Assembly: GCA_905210545.1 (NCBI GenBank)
Contig: CAJLXC010000023.1
Coordinates: forward strand, 1 to 23,399
Origin: an uncultured Eubacteriales bacterium
GTDB taxonomy: Bacteria; Bacillota; Clostridia; Christensenellales; Borkfalkiaceae
Length of the DNA stretch: 23,399 nucleotides
Direction of reading: 5' to 3'
Shown here: positions 16,265 to 23,292 of the stretch, one piece after another
Layout of the letters: every line of letters starts with the position of its first letter
Numbering within the stretch: the stretch's first letter is position 1
Position numbers and translations under genes: made by a program
The notes under the pieces: model-generated
The model's database searches: none
What the model saw: the letters and a program-made list of their open reading frames with translations, nothing else
Told to the model about the DNA's origin: nothing

Positions 16265-16972
16265 ATGAAAATTTACGGACTCGAAAAACTTTCGCTCGTC
16301 GATTACGACGGGTTTGTTGCGGCTACGGTTTTTACCGGAAGCTGTAACTTCAGGTGTCCGTTTTGCCATAACGCGTCTTTGATCGTAGATTACGACAAAT
16401 TGCCGCCTATTGACGAAAACGAGGTGTTTTCGTATTTGAAAAAACGTAAAGGAATCATAGAAGGTCTTTGCATCACGGGCGGAGAACCCACGTTAAACAA
16501 AGACCTGCCCGAATTTTGCGAAAAAGCAAAACAGACGGGCGTTTTTGTAAAAGTAGATTCAAACGGTACTTCTCCCGAAACAATTAAGCTTCTTGCCGAA
16601 AACGGACTTGCGGACTATTTTGCCATTGATATAAAAAACGACAGAAAAAATTACGCCAAAATAGTCGGATTAAATAATTTCGATACGAAAAACATAGAAA
16701 AAACCGTATCCTACCTTATCGGCGGCAAAGTCGGATATGAATTCCGCACCACGCTTATCGACGAATTCCATTCGGAAGAAAACATCATCGAAATCGGAAA
16801 GTGGATAAGCGGCGCGAAAAAGTACTTTTTGCAGAAATTTAAAAGCGGAGAAAACTGCCTTTTACCCGACGGCTTAAACCCCGTTTCCGACGAAAAAGCA
16901 AAACGGTTTTTAACTGCCGTTGCACCTTTCGTTAAATTTACCAAGCTTCGCGGATACGACCTCTCGGGTTAA
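16265..16972 (+). CDS. nrdG: Anaerobic ribonucleotide reductase activating protein, NrdG2 type (radical SAM)
   Basis: This radical-SAM enzyme is predicted to install the glycyl radical on the class III ribonucleotide reductase NrdD. The [4Fe-4S] motif CNFRCPFC (Cys27, Cys31, Cys34; CxxxCxxC) lies near the N-terminus, preceded by VAATVFTGS. The SAM-binding TGGEP is at 71-75. At 235 residues it is longer than E. coli NrdG and resembles the NrdG2 subgroup. The matching reductase is encoded about 3.5 kb downstream on the opposite strand, so the two are not an operon, unlike the usual nrdD-nrdG pairing. The ribosome-binding site is modest. Another glycyl-radical enzyme as client cannot be excluded, but none is in the window. 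Confidence 0.88.
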   Translation: MKIYGLEKLSLVDYDGFVAATVFTGSCNFRCPFCHNASLIVDYDKLPPIDENEVFSYLKKRKGIIEGLCITGGEPTLNKDLPEFCEKAKQTGVFVKVDSNGTSPETIKLLAENGLADYFAIDIKNDRKNYAKIVGLNNFDTKNIEKTVSYLIGGKVGYEFRTTLIDEFHSEENIIEIGKWISGAKKYFLQKFKSGENCLLPDGLNPVSDEKAKRFLTAVAPFVKFTKLRGYDLSG

Positions 16973-17023
16973 TTCCCCTTTTCTTTTGTTTAATACGTAT
17001 TTAAGAAAAGGAGATTATAATTT

Positions 17024-18010
17024 ATGTATTTTATTTTTGCTTTAGTCGCTTTGTTTGCCTGGAGCGGCTCGGATCTTTTTTCCAAACTCGGAACTTCTCA
17101 AAAGGATAAAAACAGCCACTGGCACGTCATTTTCGCCGTGGGCGTTGTTATGGGCATTCACGCCGTTATTACTATTATTTTCGGTTCGTTTATAGATCCC
17201 GATAATACGCCTTCCTGGATTTTAAGTGTTATATATTCCGACTTTAAGCCTATGGATTTTGTCCGTTACGCACCTATCGCGTTTATTTATCTTGCAGCTA
17301 TGGTCGTCGGATACGTCGGACTCAGATATATAGAACTTTCTGTTTCTTCACCCATTTGCAACTCTTCGGGTTCGCTCGCTTTGGTTATTTGTTTGATTTT
17401 CGGTTGGGCGACGCTTAACGGCGGCTCTATAGCGGGAGTTATTCTCGTTACACTCGGAATAATTTCTCTCGGCATCGTAGAGTACAGAGAGAGCGACGAA
17501 GTAAAGCTTGCAAGACAAGACGGCTCTAACTTTAAATATACAAAAAGTCTTTGGGCTATTCTTATCCCCATCATATACTTATTTATGGACGCTATGGGCA
17601 CGGTCGGAGATCAGCTCGTCTCGGAACTCGAATTATTCGATATGAGCGAATACGCTTCTAATACCGCGTTTGAATTCACTTCGCTTTGTTTTGCGATTTT
17701 TGCTTTCCTTTACGTAAAACTTATAAAAAAGGAAAAATTCTTCAGCTTCGGCGTTGAAAACGGAGAAGATAAATTGCTTAAACGCAATTTAATTCTCGGC
17801 GCGATATGCGAAACGGTCGGACAGATTTTTTATATGTCCGTTATGTTTTCGGATTTCGACGCGGGTATGCCTATGATTTCGGCTTATTGCGTTCTTTCGG
17901 TCGTGTGGTCGAGAATTTTTCTTAAAGAAAAGCTTTCTTACAAACATTATATTGCAATCGCGCTGACGTTTGCGGGAATAATCCTTTTAGGCATATTCTC
18001 CCCCGTATAA
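17024..18010 (+). CDS. DMT-superfamily (EamA-like) transporter
   Basis: This polytopic membrane protein has about ten hydrophobic helices in two repeats, each starting with a WxxxD/FxK-type or GxIFYMS-type helix. The first begins MYFIFALVALFAWSGSDLFSKL and the second around LWAILIPIIYLFMDAMG. The C-terminal half ends with SVVWSRIFLKEKLSYKHYIAIALTFAGIIL split by a short charged loop, a hallmark of EamA transporters. At 328 residues it is slightly longer than typical because of a polar linker near 160-180. Substrate is unknown; family members move amino acids, nucleosides or other metabolites. AAGGAG precedes the ATG. It sits 51 nt after nrdG2 with no clear terminator between. Confidence 0.85.
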   Translation: MYFIFALVALFAWSGSDLFSKLGTSQKDKNSHWHVIFAVGVVMGIHAVITIIFGSFIDPDNTPSWILSVIYSDFKPMDFVRYAPIAFIYLAAMVVGYVGLRYIELSVSSPICNSSGSLALVICLIFGWATLNGGSIAGVILVTLGIISLGIVEYRESDEVKLARQDGSNFKYTKSLWAILIPIIYLFMDAMGTVGDQLVSELELFDMSEYASNTAFEFTSLCFAIFAFLYVKLIKKEKFFSFGVENGEDKLLKRNLILGAICETVGQIFYMSVMFSDFDAGMPMISAYCVLSVVWSRIFLKEKLSYKHYIAIALTFAGIILLGIFSPV

Positions 18011-18062
18011 CTAAAAAAACGGCTATTTACCGTTTAAATAAATAATTTCCAAAGGAGAAAAC

Positions 18063-19433
18063 ATGGAAAGAGAAAAACTTGGTTCGAGATTAGGTTTTAT
18101 TCTTCTCTCGGCAGGCTGCGCCATCGGTTGCGGCAACGTATGGAAGTTCCCTACCCTTACGGGAGCGAACGGAGGCGGAGCGTTCGTTCTGCTTTACCTT
18201 ATATTTTTAATCATTCTCGGCTTGCCGGTTATGACTATGGAATTTTCCGTAGGGCGCGCAAGTCAGAAAAGCCCGGTGCGTTTTTATCATACGCTTACGC
18301 CGGAAAATAAAGGTTGGCGCGCGCACGGATACGCCGCGCTTGTCGGCAATCTGCTTCTGATGATGTTCTACACGGTAGTTTCGGGATGGATTCTTTATTA
18401 TTTTATCTCTGCCCTTACGGGAAAGCTTGAAAGCGTTACCACCGCGGCAGAATCCGTAAAATATTTTTCGGAAGTGAACGACAGCCCTCTTATAATGATT
18501 TTAAGCACGTTTGCGATAATAATTCTCGGATTTTTCATCTGTTCGTTTAAGCTCGATAAAGGATTAGAAACTGTAACCAAGTATATGATGGTTGCCCTTC
18601 TCGTTATTATGATAGCTCTTGCGGTTTACGGTTTTACGTTAAACGGCGCGGCGAAAGGTCTTAAATTTTATCTTGTACCCGACTTTACGAAAATAACGTT
18701 TAACGTCGTTGTTTCGGCTATGAATCAAGCTTTCTTTACGCTTTCGCTCGGTATAGGTTCTATGGCGATTTTCGGAAGCTACATAAACAAAGACAGATCG
18801 CTTTTAGGCGAATCCGTAAACGTTATCATTCTCGATACTTTTGTCGCGATAGTTGCGGGTCTTATAATATTCCCCGCATGCTTCTCTTTCGGCGTAGAAC
18901 CGGACGGAGGTCCGTCGTTGATTTTTCAGACGTTACCGCTCGTTTTCTCGCACCTGCCTGGCGGAAGGATATGGGAATGTTTGTTCTTCTTGTTTATGAC
19001 GTTTGCCGCTTTTTCTACCGTTCTCGCAGTATTTGAAAACATTCTCGCCTGCTTCCGCGATATATTCGGCTGGAACAGAATCAAAGCTTCGATAATTTGC
19101 TGCGTTATAATGCTTATATTATCTCTCCCCTGCGTTCTTTCGTTCTGCGTTTTCAAAACGAGTTTTGCGGTTCTCGATATAGAAGACTTTTTGGTCAGCA
19201 ATATACTGCTTCCTATCGGCTCGCTCGTATTCGTTCTTTACTGTACTAATCGGAAACACGGTTGGGGCTGGGAGAATTTCACTATGGAAGCCAACACGGG
19301 CAAAGGTCTGAAAGTCAAAAACTGGATGCGTGTTTATTTATCTTATATACTCCCCATAATTATATTCGCGTTATTCCTGATAGGAATTATAACGTTTGAC
19401 TATAGCGGTAATATATTTGACTTCTTCAAATAA
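18063..19433 (+). CDS. Sodium:neurotransmitter-symporter (SNF) family transporter
   Basis: This Na+-coupled importer, probably of amino acids, has the LeuT fold. TM1 shows the unwound sodium/substrate segment AGCAIGCGNVWKFP, aligning with LeuT Gly20, Ala22 and Asn27, followed by NGGGAF and the TM2 motif PVMTMEFSVGR. TM6 contains FFTLSLGIGSM. At 456 residues it matches the shorter bacterial forms (such as MhsT and Tyt1, which have 11 rather than 12 helices). Substrate cannot be fixed by eye; hydrophobic or aromatic amino acids are common. AAAGGAGA lies just before the ATG. It follows the DMT-family gene by 52 nt and ends at a strong bidirectional terminator. Confidence 0.93.
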   Translation: MEREKLGSRLGFILLSAGCAIGCGNVWKFPTLTGANGGGAFVLLYLIFLIILGLPVMTMEFSVGRASQKSPVRFYHTLTPENKGWRAHGYAALVGNLLLMMFYTVVSGWILYYFISALTGKLESVTTAAESVKYFSEVNDSPLIMILSTFAIIILGFFICSFKLDKGLETVTKYMMVALLVIMIALAVYGFTLNGAAKGLKFYLVPDFTKITFNVVVSAMNQAFFTLSLGIGSMAIFGSYINKDRSLLGESVNVIILDTFVAIVAGLIIFPACFSFGVEPDGGPSLIFQTLPLVFSHLPGGRIWECLFFLFMTFAAFSTVLAVFENILACFRDIFGWNRIKASIICCVIMLILSLPCVLSFCVFKTSFAVLDIEDFLVSNILLPIGSLVFVLYCTNRKHGWGWENFTMEANTGKGLKVKNWMRVYLSYILPIIIFALFLIGIITFDYSGNIFDFFK

Positions 19434-19447
19434 AACATAATAACAAT

Positions 19448-19477
19448 AAAAACGCCTCGCGTCTGCGAGGCGTTTTT
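19448..19477. terminator. Bidirectional intrinsic terminator between the SNF transporter and trxB
   Basis: AAAAACGCCTCGC (19448-19460) pairs perfectly with GCGAGGCGTTTTT (19465-19477) around a GTCT loop. The GC-rich core is flanked by A5 and T5, so each strand presents stem plus U-tract. It serves the converging plus-strand transporter and minus-strand trxB transcripts. Confidence 0.9.
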
Positions 19478-19546
19478 AATCTTTAAAACCTAACGCCGAA
19501 CGGCATCGGTATAGGATAAATCACGAATAAATTTCGGATTTAATAA

Positions 19547-20458
19547 TTATTCAATACTGTCAAGGTACAAACAAGCGTTTGTTGCCGCAACGCCGCCGTC
19601 CGCAACCGCGGTAACGACCTGCCGAACTGCTTTCGTTCTGCAATCGCCCGCAACGAATAAACCTTCCGTACGGGTTCTGCAGGTTTCGTCCGCCACTATA
19701 TATCCGTCTTTGTCGAGGTCTACAAGATTTTCAAAAGGCTTGTTGTCCGGAATTTGCCCTATCGCGACAAATACCGCGGGCAACTCGTGCCTTAAAATTT
19801 CGCCGTCTTTGTTTTTATATTCGATAGCCGTCAGATAATCTTCTCCGATAAAGTCGATAACGCTCGTTTCCGGTCGCCATTCAATATTTTCTTTCGATTT
19901 AACAGCCTTAATAAGCGTTTTATCGCCGAAAAACTTATCAAACAACGTATACACGTAGACTTTTTTACAGTAAGACGACAGAAGCAAACAATATTGCAAC
20001 GCGGTATTAGCGTCTCCGATAACGGCAACTTCTTTTCCTTTATAGAACGCGCCGTCGCATATCGCGCAATAATAAACGCCCTTGCCGACGAGGTCGTTCC
20101 TGTCGGATTTGGTTCTTAAATGTTTATGCTTTACGCCTGCCGCTATAATAACGCTTTTAGCTTCATAGGTGTTATATTCGGTAAAGACGCTAAAGATGCC
20201 GTCGTGCTTGTCTACCCTGACGGCTTTTTCTATCTCGAAATCCGCGCCCATAGACGTAATCTGCTCAAAAAGATTATCGGCAAACTGTTCTCCGCTGATA
20301 GCTTTTATAGACGGATAATTTTCTAATCTCGGAGAAGTCGCGATTTGCCCGCCAAGACTTTCGCTTTCTAAAACAAGTACTTTTTTTCCGTTTCTCAATG
20401 CGTACAGCGCGGAAGTCATTCCTGCCGCGCCGCCGCCGATTATTATAATATCGTACAT
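19547..20458 (-). CDS. trxB: Thioredoxin reductase-like flavoprotein with degenerate NADPH site
   Basis: This 303-residue FAD flavoprotein matches thioredoxin reductase along its whole length. It has the FAD-binding GGGAAG at 8-13, the redox-active CAIC at 131-134 and the C-terminal FVAGDCR FAD motif. The NADPH subdomain is unusual. The dinucleotide motif reads GDANTA (148-153) instead of GxGxxA, and the segment aligning without gaps to HRRxxxR reads TLFDKFF (171-177), losing every arginine that binds the 2'-phosphate. This pattern recalls the ferredoxin-dependent flavin thioredoxin reductases described from Clostridium. An in-frame TTG at 20464 overlaps the nrdD stop; the ATG 2 nt after that stop is preferred. 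It is almost certainly co-transcribed with nrdD and may reduce its fused redoxin domain. Confidence 0.88.
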   Translation of the reverse strand: MYDIIIIGGGAAGMTSALYALRNGKKVLVLESESLGGQIATSPRLENYPSIKAISGEQFADNLFEQITSMGADFEIEKAVRVDKHDGIFSVFTEYNTYEAKSVIIAAGVKHKHLRTKSDRNDLVGKGVYYCAICDGAFYKGKEVAVIGDANTALQYCLLLSSYCKKVYVYTLFDKFFGDKTLIKAVKSKENIEWRPETSVIDFIGEDYLTAIEYKNKDGEILRHELPAVFVAIGQIPDNKPFENLVDLDKDGYIVADETCRTRTEGLFVAGDCRTKAVRQVVTAVADGGVAATNACLYLDSIE

Positions 20459-20460
20459 AA

Positions 20461-22833
20461 TCAATGTAAACTCTCGATATATTTTCTTATTTCGCTTGCA
20501 TTATCATACGCTTTGAATCCGTCTCCGTCCGGGACTAAAAGCGTGGGAGCTTTTTTAACTCCGAATTTAAGCGTCATATCTTTGTCCTGCTCCGCGTCGA
20601 TAACTTCGTACTTAACGCCCGCCTTATCGAGCATCATCTTGCTCGTTTTGCAGTTAGGACAACCGTTTCTGGTAAACAAAATCGGAGAAGTAATCGTTTC
20701 TTCTTTATTACAATGCTTACATTCTTCGTGATGAACCGTTCCGTCTTTTGCGGTAAAATGCGAATTAGCCACGTCATAAACCTTTCTCGCGGCAAATTCC
20801 GCGCGTTTACCGTCGTTCCAGTTCTGAACGGGACGATAATATCCGGTTATTCTGCTATAGACTTCCGTCGTTTTCCCGCATACGGGACATTTATAAACCT
20901 CGCCCGGAATATAGCCGTGATCGGAACAAACCGAATACGTCGGAGAAAGCGTATAATAAGGAAGCTTATAATTTTCCGCTATTTTACGCACGAGATTAGC
21001 CGCAGCCTTCCAGTCGGGTAATTTCTGACCGAGGAAAGCGTGGAAAACCGTTCCCGACGTATAAAGCGTCTGCAAATCGTCCTGAATATCGAGAGCGGTA
21101 AATATATCGTCCGTATATCCGACGGGCAAATGCGAGCTGTTGGTATAATAAGGCGTTTTGTCGGAATCCGACGCGGTTATTATATCGGGATATCTCTTTC
21201 TGTCGTGTTTGGCAAGACGGAAAGAAGTAGATTCCGCAGGAGTCGCTTCGAGATTATATAAATCCCCGTACAATTCCTGATAGTCGGAAAGCTTGCTTCT
21301 CATAAAGTTAAGAACGTTTTTCGTAAACGCCTGCGCTTCGGGTGTAGTCAGATCTTTCTTTATCCATTTAGCGTTAAGGCACGCTTCGTTCATTCCGACA
21401 AGACCTATCGTTGAGAAATGGTTGGAGAACGTTCCCAAATATCTCTTTGTATAAGGATAAAGCCCCGCCTCTAAAAGTTTGGTTATAGTATCCCTTTTCA
21501 CTTTCAGAGATCTCGCGGAAATATCCATAAGATGAGTCAATCTCTCGTAGAATTCTTCTTCGCTGGCAGAAAGATAAGCTATTCTCGGCATATTGATCGT
21601 AACCACGCCTACAGAACCGGTGCTTTCGCCGCTTCCGAAGAAACCGCCCGATTTTTTACGAAGCTCTCTTAAGTCAAGCCTTAAACGACAACACATACTG
21701 CGAACGTCCGACGGTTCCATATCCGAATTGATATAGTTAGAAAAGTACGGCGTACCGTATTTTGCGGTCATCTCAAACAAAAGCTTATTGTTTTCCGTAT
21801 CGGACCAGTCAAAATCGCGGGTTATCGAATACGTAGGAATAGGATACTGGAAGCCTCTTCCGTTTGCGTCGCCTTCAATCATTATTTCAATAAAGGCTTT
21901 GTTTACCATCGCCATTTCGGCAACGCAGTCTTTATATTTGAAGTCCATCTCCTTGCCGCCGACGATTGCGTTCATTTCGGCAAGGTCGTTAGGCACAACC
22001 CAGTCCAGCGTTACGTTGGTAAACGGCGACTGCGTTCCCCAACGCGACGGAGTATTTACGCCGTAAATAAACGACTGAATACACTGTTTAACCTCTTTAT
22101 AGCTAAGGTTATCCGCCTTGACAAACGGCGCAAGATAAGTATCGAACGAAGAAAACGCCTGCGCGCCCGCCCACTCATTCTGCATTATGCCTAAAAAGTT
22201 CACCATCTGATTGCAGAGAGTAGAAAGATGGCTTGCGGGAGAAGACGTTATTTTGCCGGGAACGCCGCCCAAACCTTCCTTAATAAGCTGTTTTAAAGAC
22301 CAGCCTGCGCAATAGCCCGTAAGCATAGAAAGATCGTGAATATGTATGTCAGCGTTTCTGTGAGCTTCGCCTATTTCTTCGTCGTAAATTTCAGACAACC
22401 AGTAGTTAGCCGTAACCGCGCCGCTGTTGGACAAAATAAGACCGCCGACGGAATAAGTGACGGTAGAGTTTTCTTTAACACGCCAGTCTGCAACTTTAAG
22501 ATAATCGTCAACAACCTTTTTATAATCGACGATCGTTTCTTTAATATTACGGACTTTTTCGCGTTGCTTACGGTATAAAATATAACTCTTGGCAACGTCT
22601 ACGTATCCGGCTTGAATAAGAACCACTTCTACGCTGTCCTGAATATCTTCAACGCTTATAACGTTATCTTTGATTTTCTTGCCGAAATCGGCAGAAACTC
22701 TTAACGTAAGCATATTAAGTATATCTGCCGTATAATTAACCTGCTTTGCGTTAAACGCCTTGGACAACGCCGTAGAAATCTTTGACATATCGTATTCAAC
22801 GAGTTGTCCGTCTCTTTTTCTCACCTGAAACAT
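20461..22833 (-). CDS. nrdD: Anaerobic (class III) ribonucleoside-triphosphate reductase with C-terminal glutaredoxin-like domain
   Basis: This glycyl-radical enzyme reduces ribonucleoside triphosphates to dNTPs without oxygen. An N-terminal ATP-cone (about 1-95, VRKRDGQLVEYD) provides allosteric control. The catalytic barrel has Cys175 (TGYCAGWS) and the paired Cys381-Cys382 (SMCCRLRLD). A zinc site is visible as CSDHG (Cys636, His639) plus CPVC (649-652), and the glycyl-radical site is RITGYYRP with Gly664. A normal NrdD would end shortly after residue 690. Here a CKHC pair (705-708) leads into a complete glutaredoxin-like domain (716-790) with CPNC at 725-728 and a cis-Pro segment KAPTL near 762-765. 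GGAGG sits 8 nt before the ATG. The predicted promoter and NrdR boxes lie upstream, and trxB follows immediately. The activase is elsewhere in the window. Confidence 0.96.
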   Translation of the reverse strand: MFQVRKRDGQLVEYDMSKISTALSKAFNAKQVNYTADILNMLTLRVSADFGKKIKDNVISVEDIQDSVEVVLIQAGYVDVAKSYILYRKQREKVRNIKETIVDYKKVVDDYLKVADWRVKENSTVTYSVGGLILSNSGAVTANYWLSEIYDEEIGEAHRNADIHIHDLSMLTGYCAGWSLKQLIKEGLGGVPGKITSSPASHLSTLCNQMVNFLGIMQNEWAGAQAFSSFDTYLAPFVKADNLSYKEVKQCIQSFIYGVNTPSRWGTQSPFTNVTLDWVVPNDLAEMNAIVGGKEMDFKYKDCVAEMAMVNKAFIEIMIEGDANGRGFQYPIPTYSITRDFDWSDTENNKLLFEMTAKYGTPYFSNYINSDMEPSDVRSMCCRLRLDLRELRKKSGGFFGSGESTGSVGVVTINMPRIAYLSASEEEFYERLTHLMDISARSLKVKRDTITKLLEAGLYPYTKRYLGTFSNHFSTIGLVGMNEACLNAKWIKKDLTTPEAQAFTKNVLNFMRSKLSDYQELYGDLYNLEATPAESTSFRLAKHDRKRYPDIITASDSDKTPYYTNSSHLPVGYTDDIFTALDIQDDLQTLYTSGTVFHAFLGQKLPDWKAAANLVRKIAENYKLPYYTLSPTYSVCSDHGYIPGEVYKCPVCGKTTEVYSRITGYYRPVQNWNDGKRAEFAARKVYDVANSHFTAKDGTVHHEECKHCNKEETITSPILFTRNGCPNCKTSKMMLDKAGVKYEVIDAEQDKDMTLKFGVKKAPTLLVPDGDGFKAYDNASEIRKYIESLH

Positions 22834-22881
22834 ACACTGATCCTCCGTACTCTTTTTTAAATGAATTGATGGAACGTTTTT

Positions 22882-22910
22882 AATATAACATATTACTCTT
22901 GGTTTGTCAA
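22882..22910 (-). promoter_or_regulatory. Promoter of nrdD-trxB
   Basis: On the minus strand a perfect TTGACA (plus-strand 22905-22910) and TATATT (22882-22887) are 17 bp apart. The predicted start near 22875 leaves a leader of about 40 nt before the nrdD ATG. Two NrdR-like palindromes lie directly upstream of the -35. Confidence 0.75.
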
Positions 22911-22914
22911 TCGT

Positions 22915-22930
22915 TTACAATATATAGTTA
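22915..22930. promoter_or_regulatory. NrdR box, promoter-proximal
   Basis: TTACAATATATAGTTA agrees with the NrdR-box consensus (ACACWATATATWGTGT) at 12 of 16 positions, including the full core. It ends 4 bp from the -35 of the nrdD promoter. Its centre is 31 bp (three helical turns) from the second box, the spacing expected of cooperative NrdR sites. Confidence 0.75.
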
Positions 22931-22945
22931 ATCTTTTTTTTACAA

Positions 22946-22961
22946 ACACAATATATTGTGG
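22946..22961. promoter_or_regulatory. NrdR box, promoter-distal
   Basis: ACACAATATATTGTGG contains the perfect 14-bp palindrome CACAATATATTGTG and agrees with the NrdR consensus at 15 of 16 positions. NrdR is the ATP/dATP-sensing repressor of ribonucleotide reductase genes; its own gene is not in this window. Confidence 0.85.
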
Positions 22962-22975
22962 TTTTTATAAAAATA

Positions 22976-23006
22976 GAGCCCAAAAACGCAAACCGTTTCC
23001 GAGCTC
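22976..23006 (-). terminator. Intrinsic terminator after the small membrane protein gene
   Basis: On the minus strand, 13 nt arms (plus-strand 22976-22988 and 22994-23006) pair continuously with three G-U wobbles around a 5-nt loop, followed by TATTTTTAT. It starts 24 nt after the upstream stop codon and separates that gene from the nrdD regulatory region. Confidence 0.7.
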
Positions 23007-23029
23007 CTTTCTGCAATTAAAAACCGGTA

Positions 23030-23254
23030 TTATTGCAAACAAAGTTTTTTGAAAAGAAGCACCCAAACAAGGTCAATCCACCCGAAAACTATACCGGAAG
23101 GAATTGTTACAAGAATACAAATAATAAGTCTTAAAAGCCCGCCTTTTTTAAGGTACGTAGACCATCTTACTATGATTTCCGTAATCCAGTTTACGCCGGG
23201 AATCAATAACAAAAGAATTTGAACCAGGCGGCTTTGCTTGTTAAACCATGTCAT
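23030..23254 (-). CDS. Small two-helix membrane protein of unknown function
   Basis: This 74-residue protein begins MTWFNKQSRLVQ. It has two hydrophobic segments (about 10-28 and 43-68) separated by a basic loop containing RWSTYLKKGG, and ends KKLCLQ. The motif IPGVNWITE, with Pro-Gly and Asn-Trp between helix and loop, looks constrained rather than random. An in-frame ATG at 23269 exists, but a GGAGG ribosome-binding site overlapping it lies 8 nt before the ATG at 23254, which decides the start. The gene is supported by its own extended -10 promoter and a terminator. I do not recognise the family with confidence. It is not obviously linked to nrdD, which has a separate promoter. Confidence 0.75.
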   Translation of the reverse strand: MTWFNKQSRLVQILLLLIPGVNWITEIIVRWSTYLKKGGLLRLIICILVTIPSGIVFGWIDLVWVLLFKKLCLQ

Positions 23255-23283
23255 AACGACAACCTCCATATAATTATAGATAT

Positions 23284-23292
23284 ATTATATCA
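23284..23292 (-). promoter_or_regulatory. Extended -10 promoter of the small membrane protein gene
   Basis: TG-A-TATAAT on the minus strand is a perfect extended -10 element (TATAAT at plus-strand 23284-23289). The -35 is poor (3 of 6 at 17 bp), as is common for extended -10 promoters. The predicted start near 23277 lies about 22 nt before the chosen ATG. The rest of 23293-23399 is AT-rich with no gene seen. Confidence 0.6.

Noticed and set aside
18017..18035. Small hairpin AAACGG/CCGTTT between the two transporter genes
   Set aside because: The stem is only 6 bp and is followed by AAATAAAT rather than a T-run, so it is not a convincing terminator; at most a weak processing or attenuation structure.
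19519..19540. Imperfect hairpin just after the trxB stop
   Set aside because: Two 4-bp stems with a bulge and no T-tract; the strong bidirectional terminator further on explains transcript ends better.
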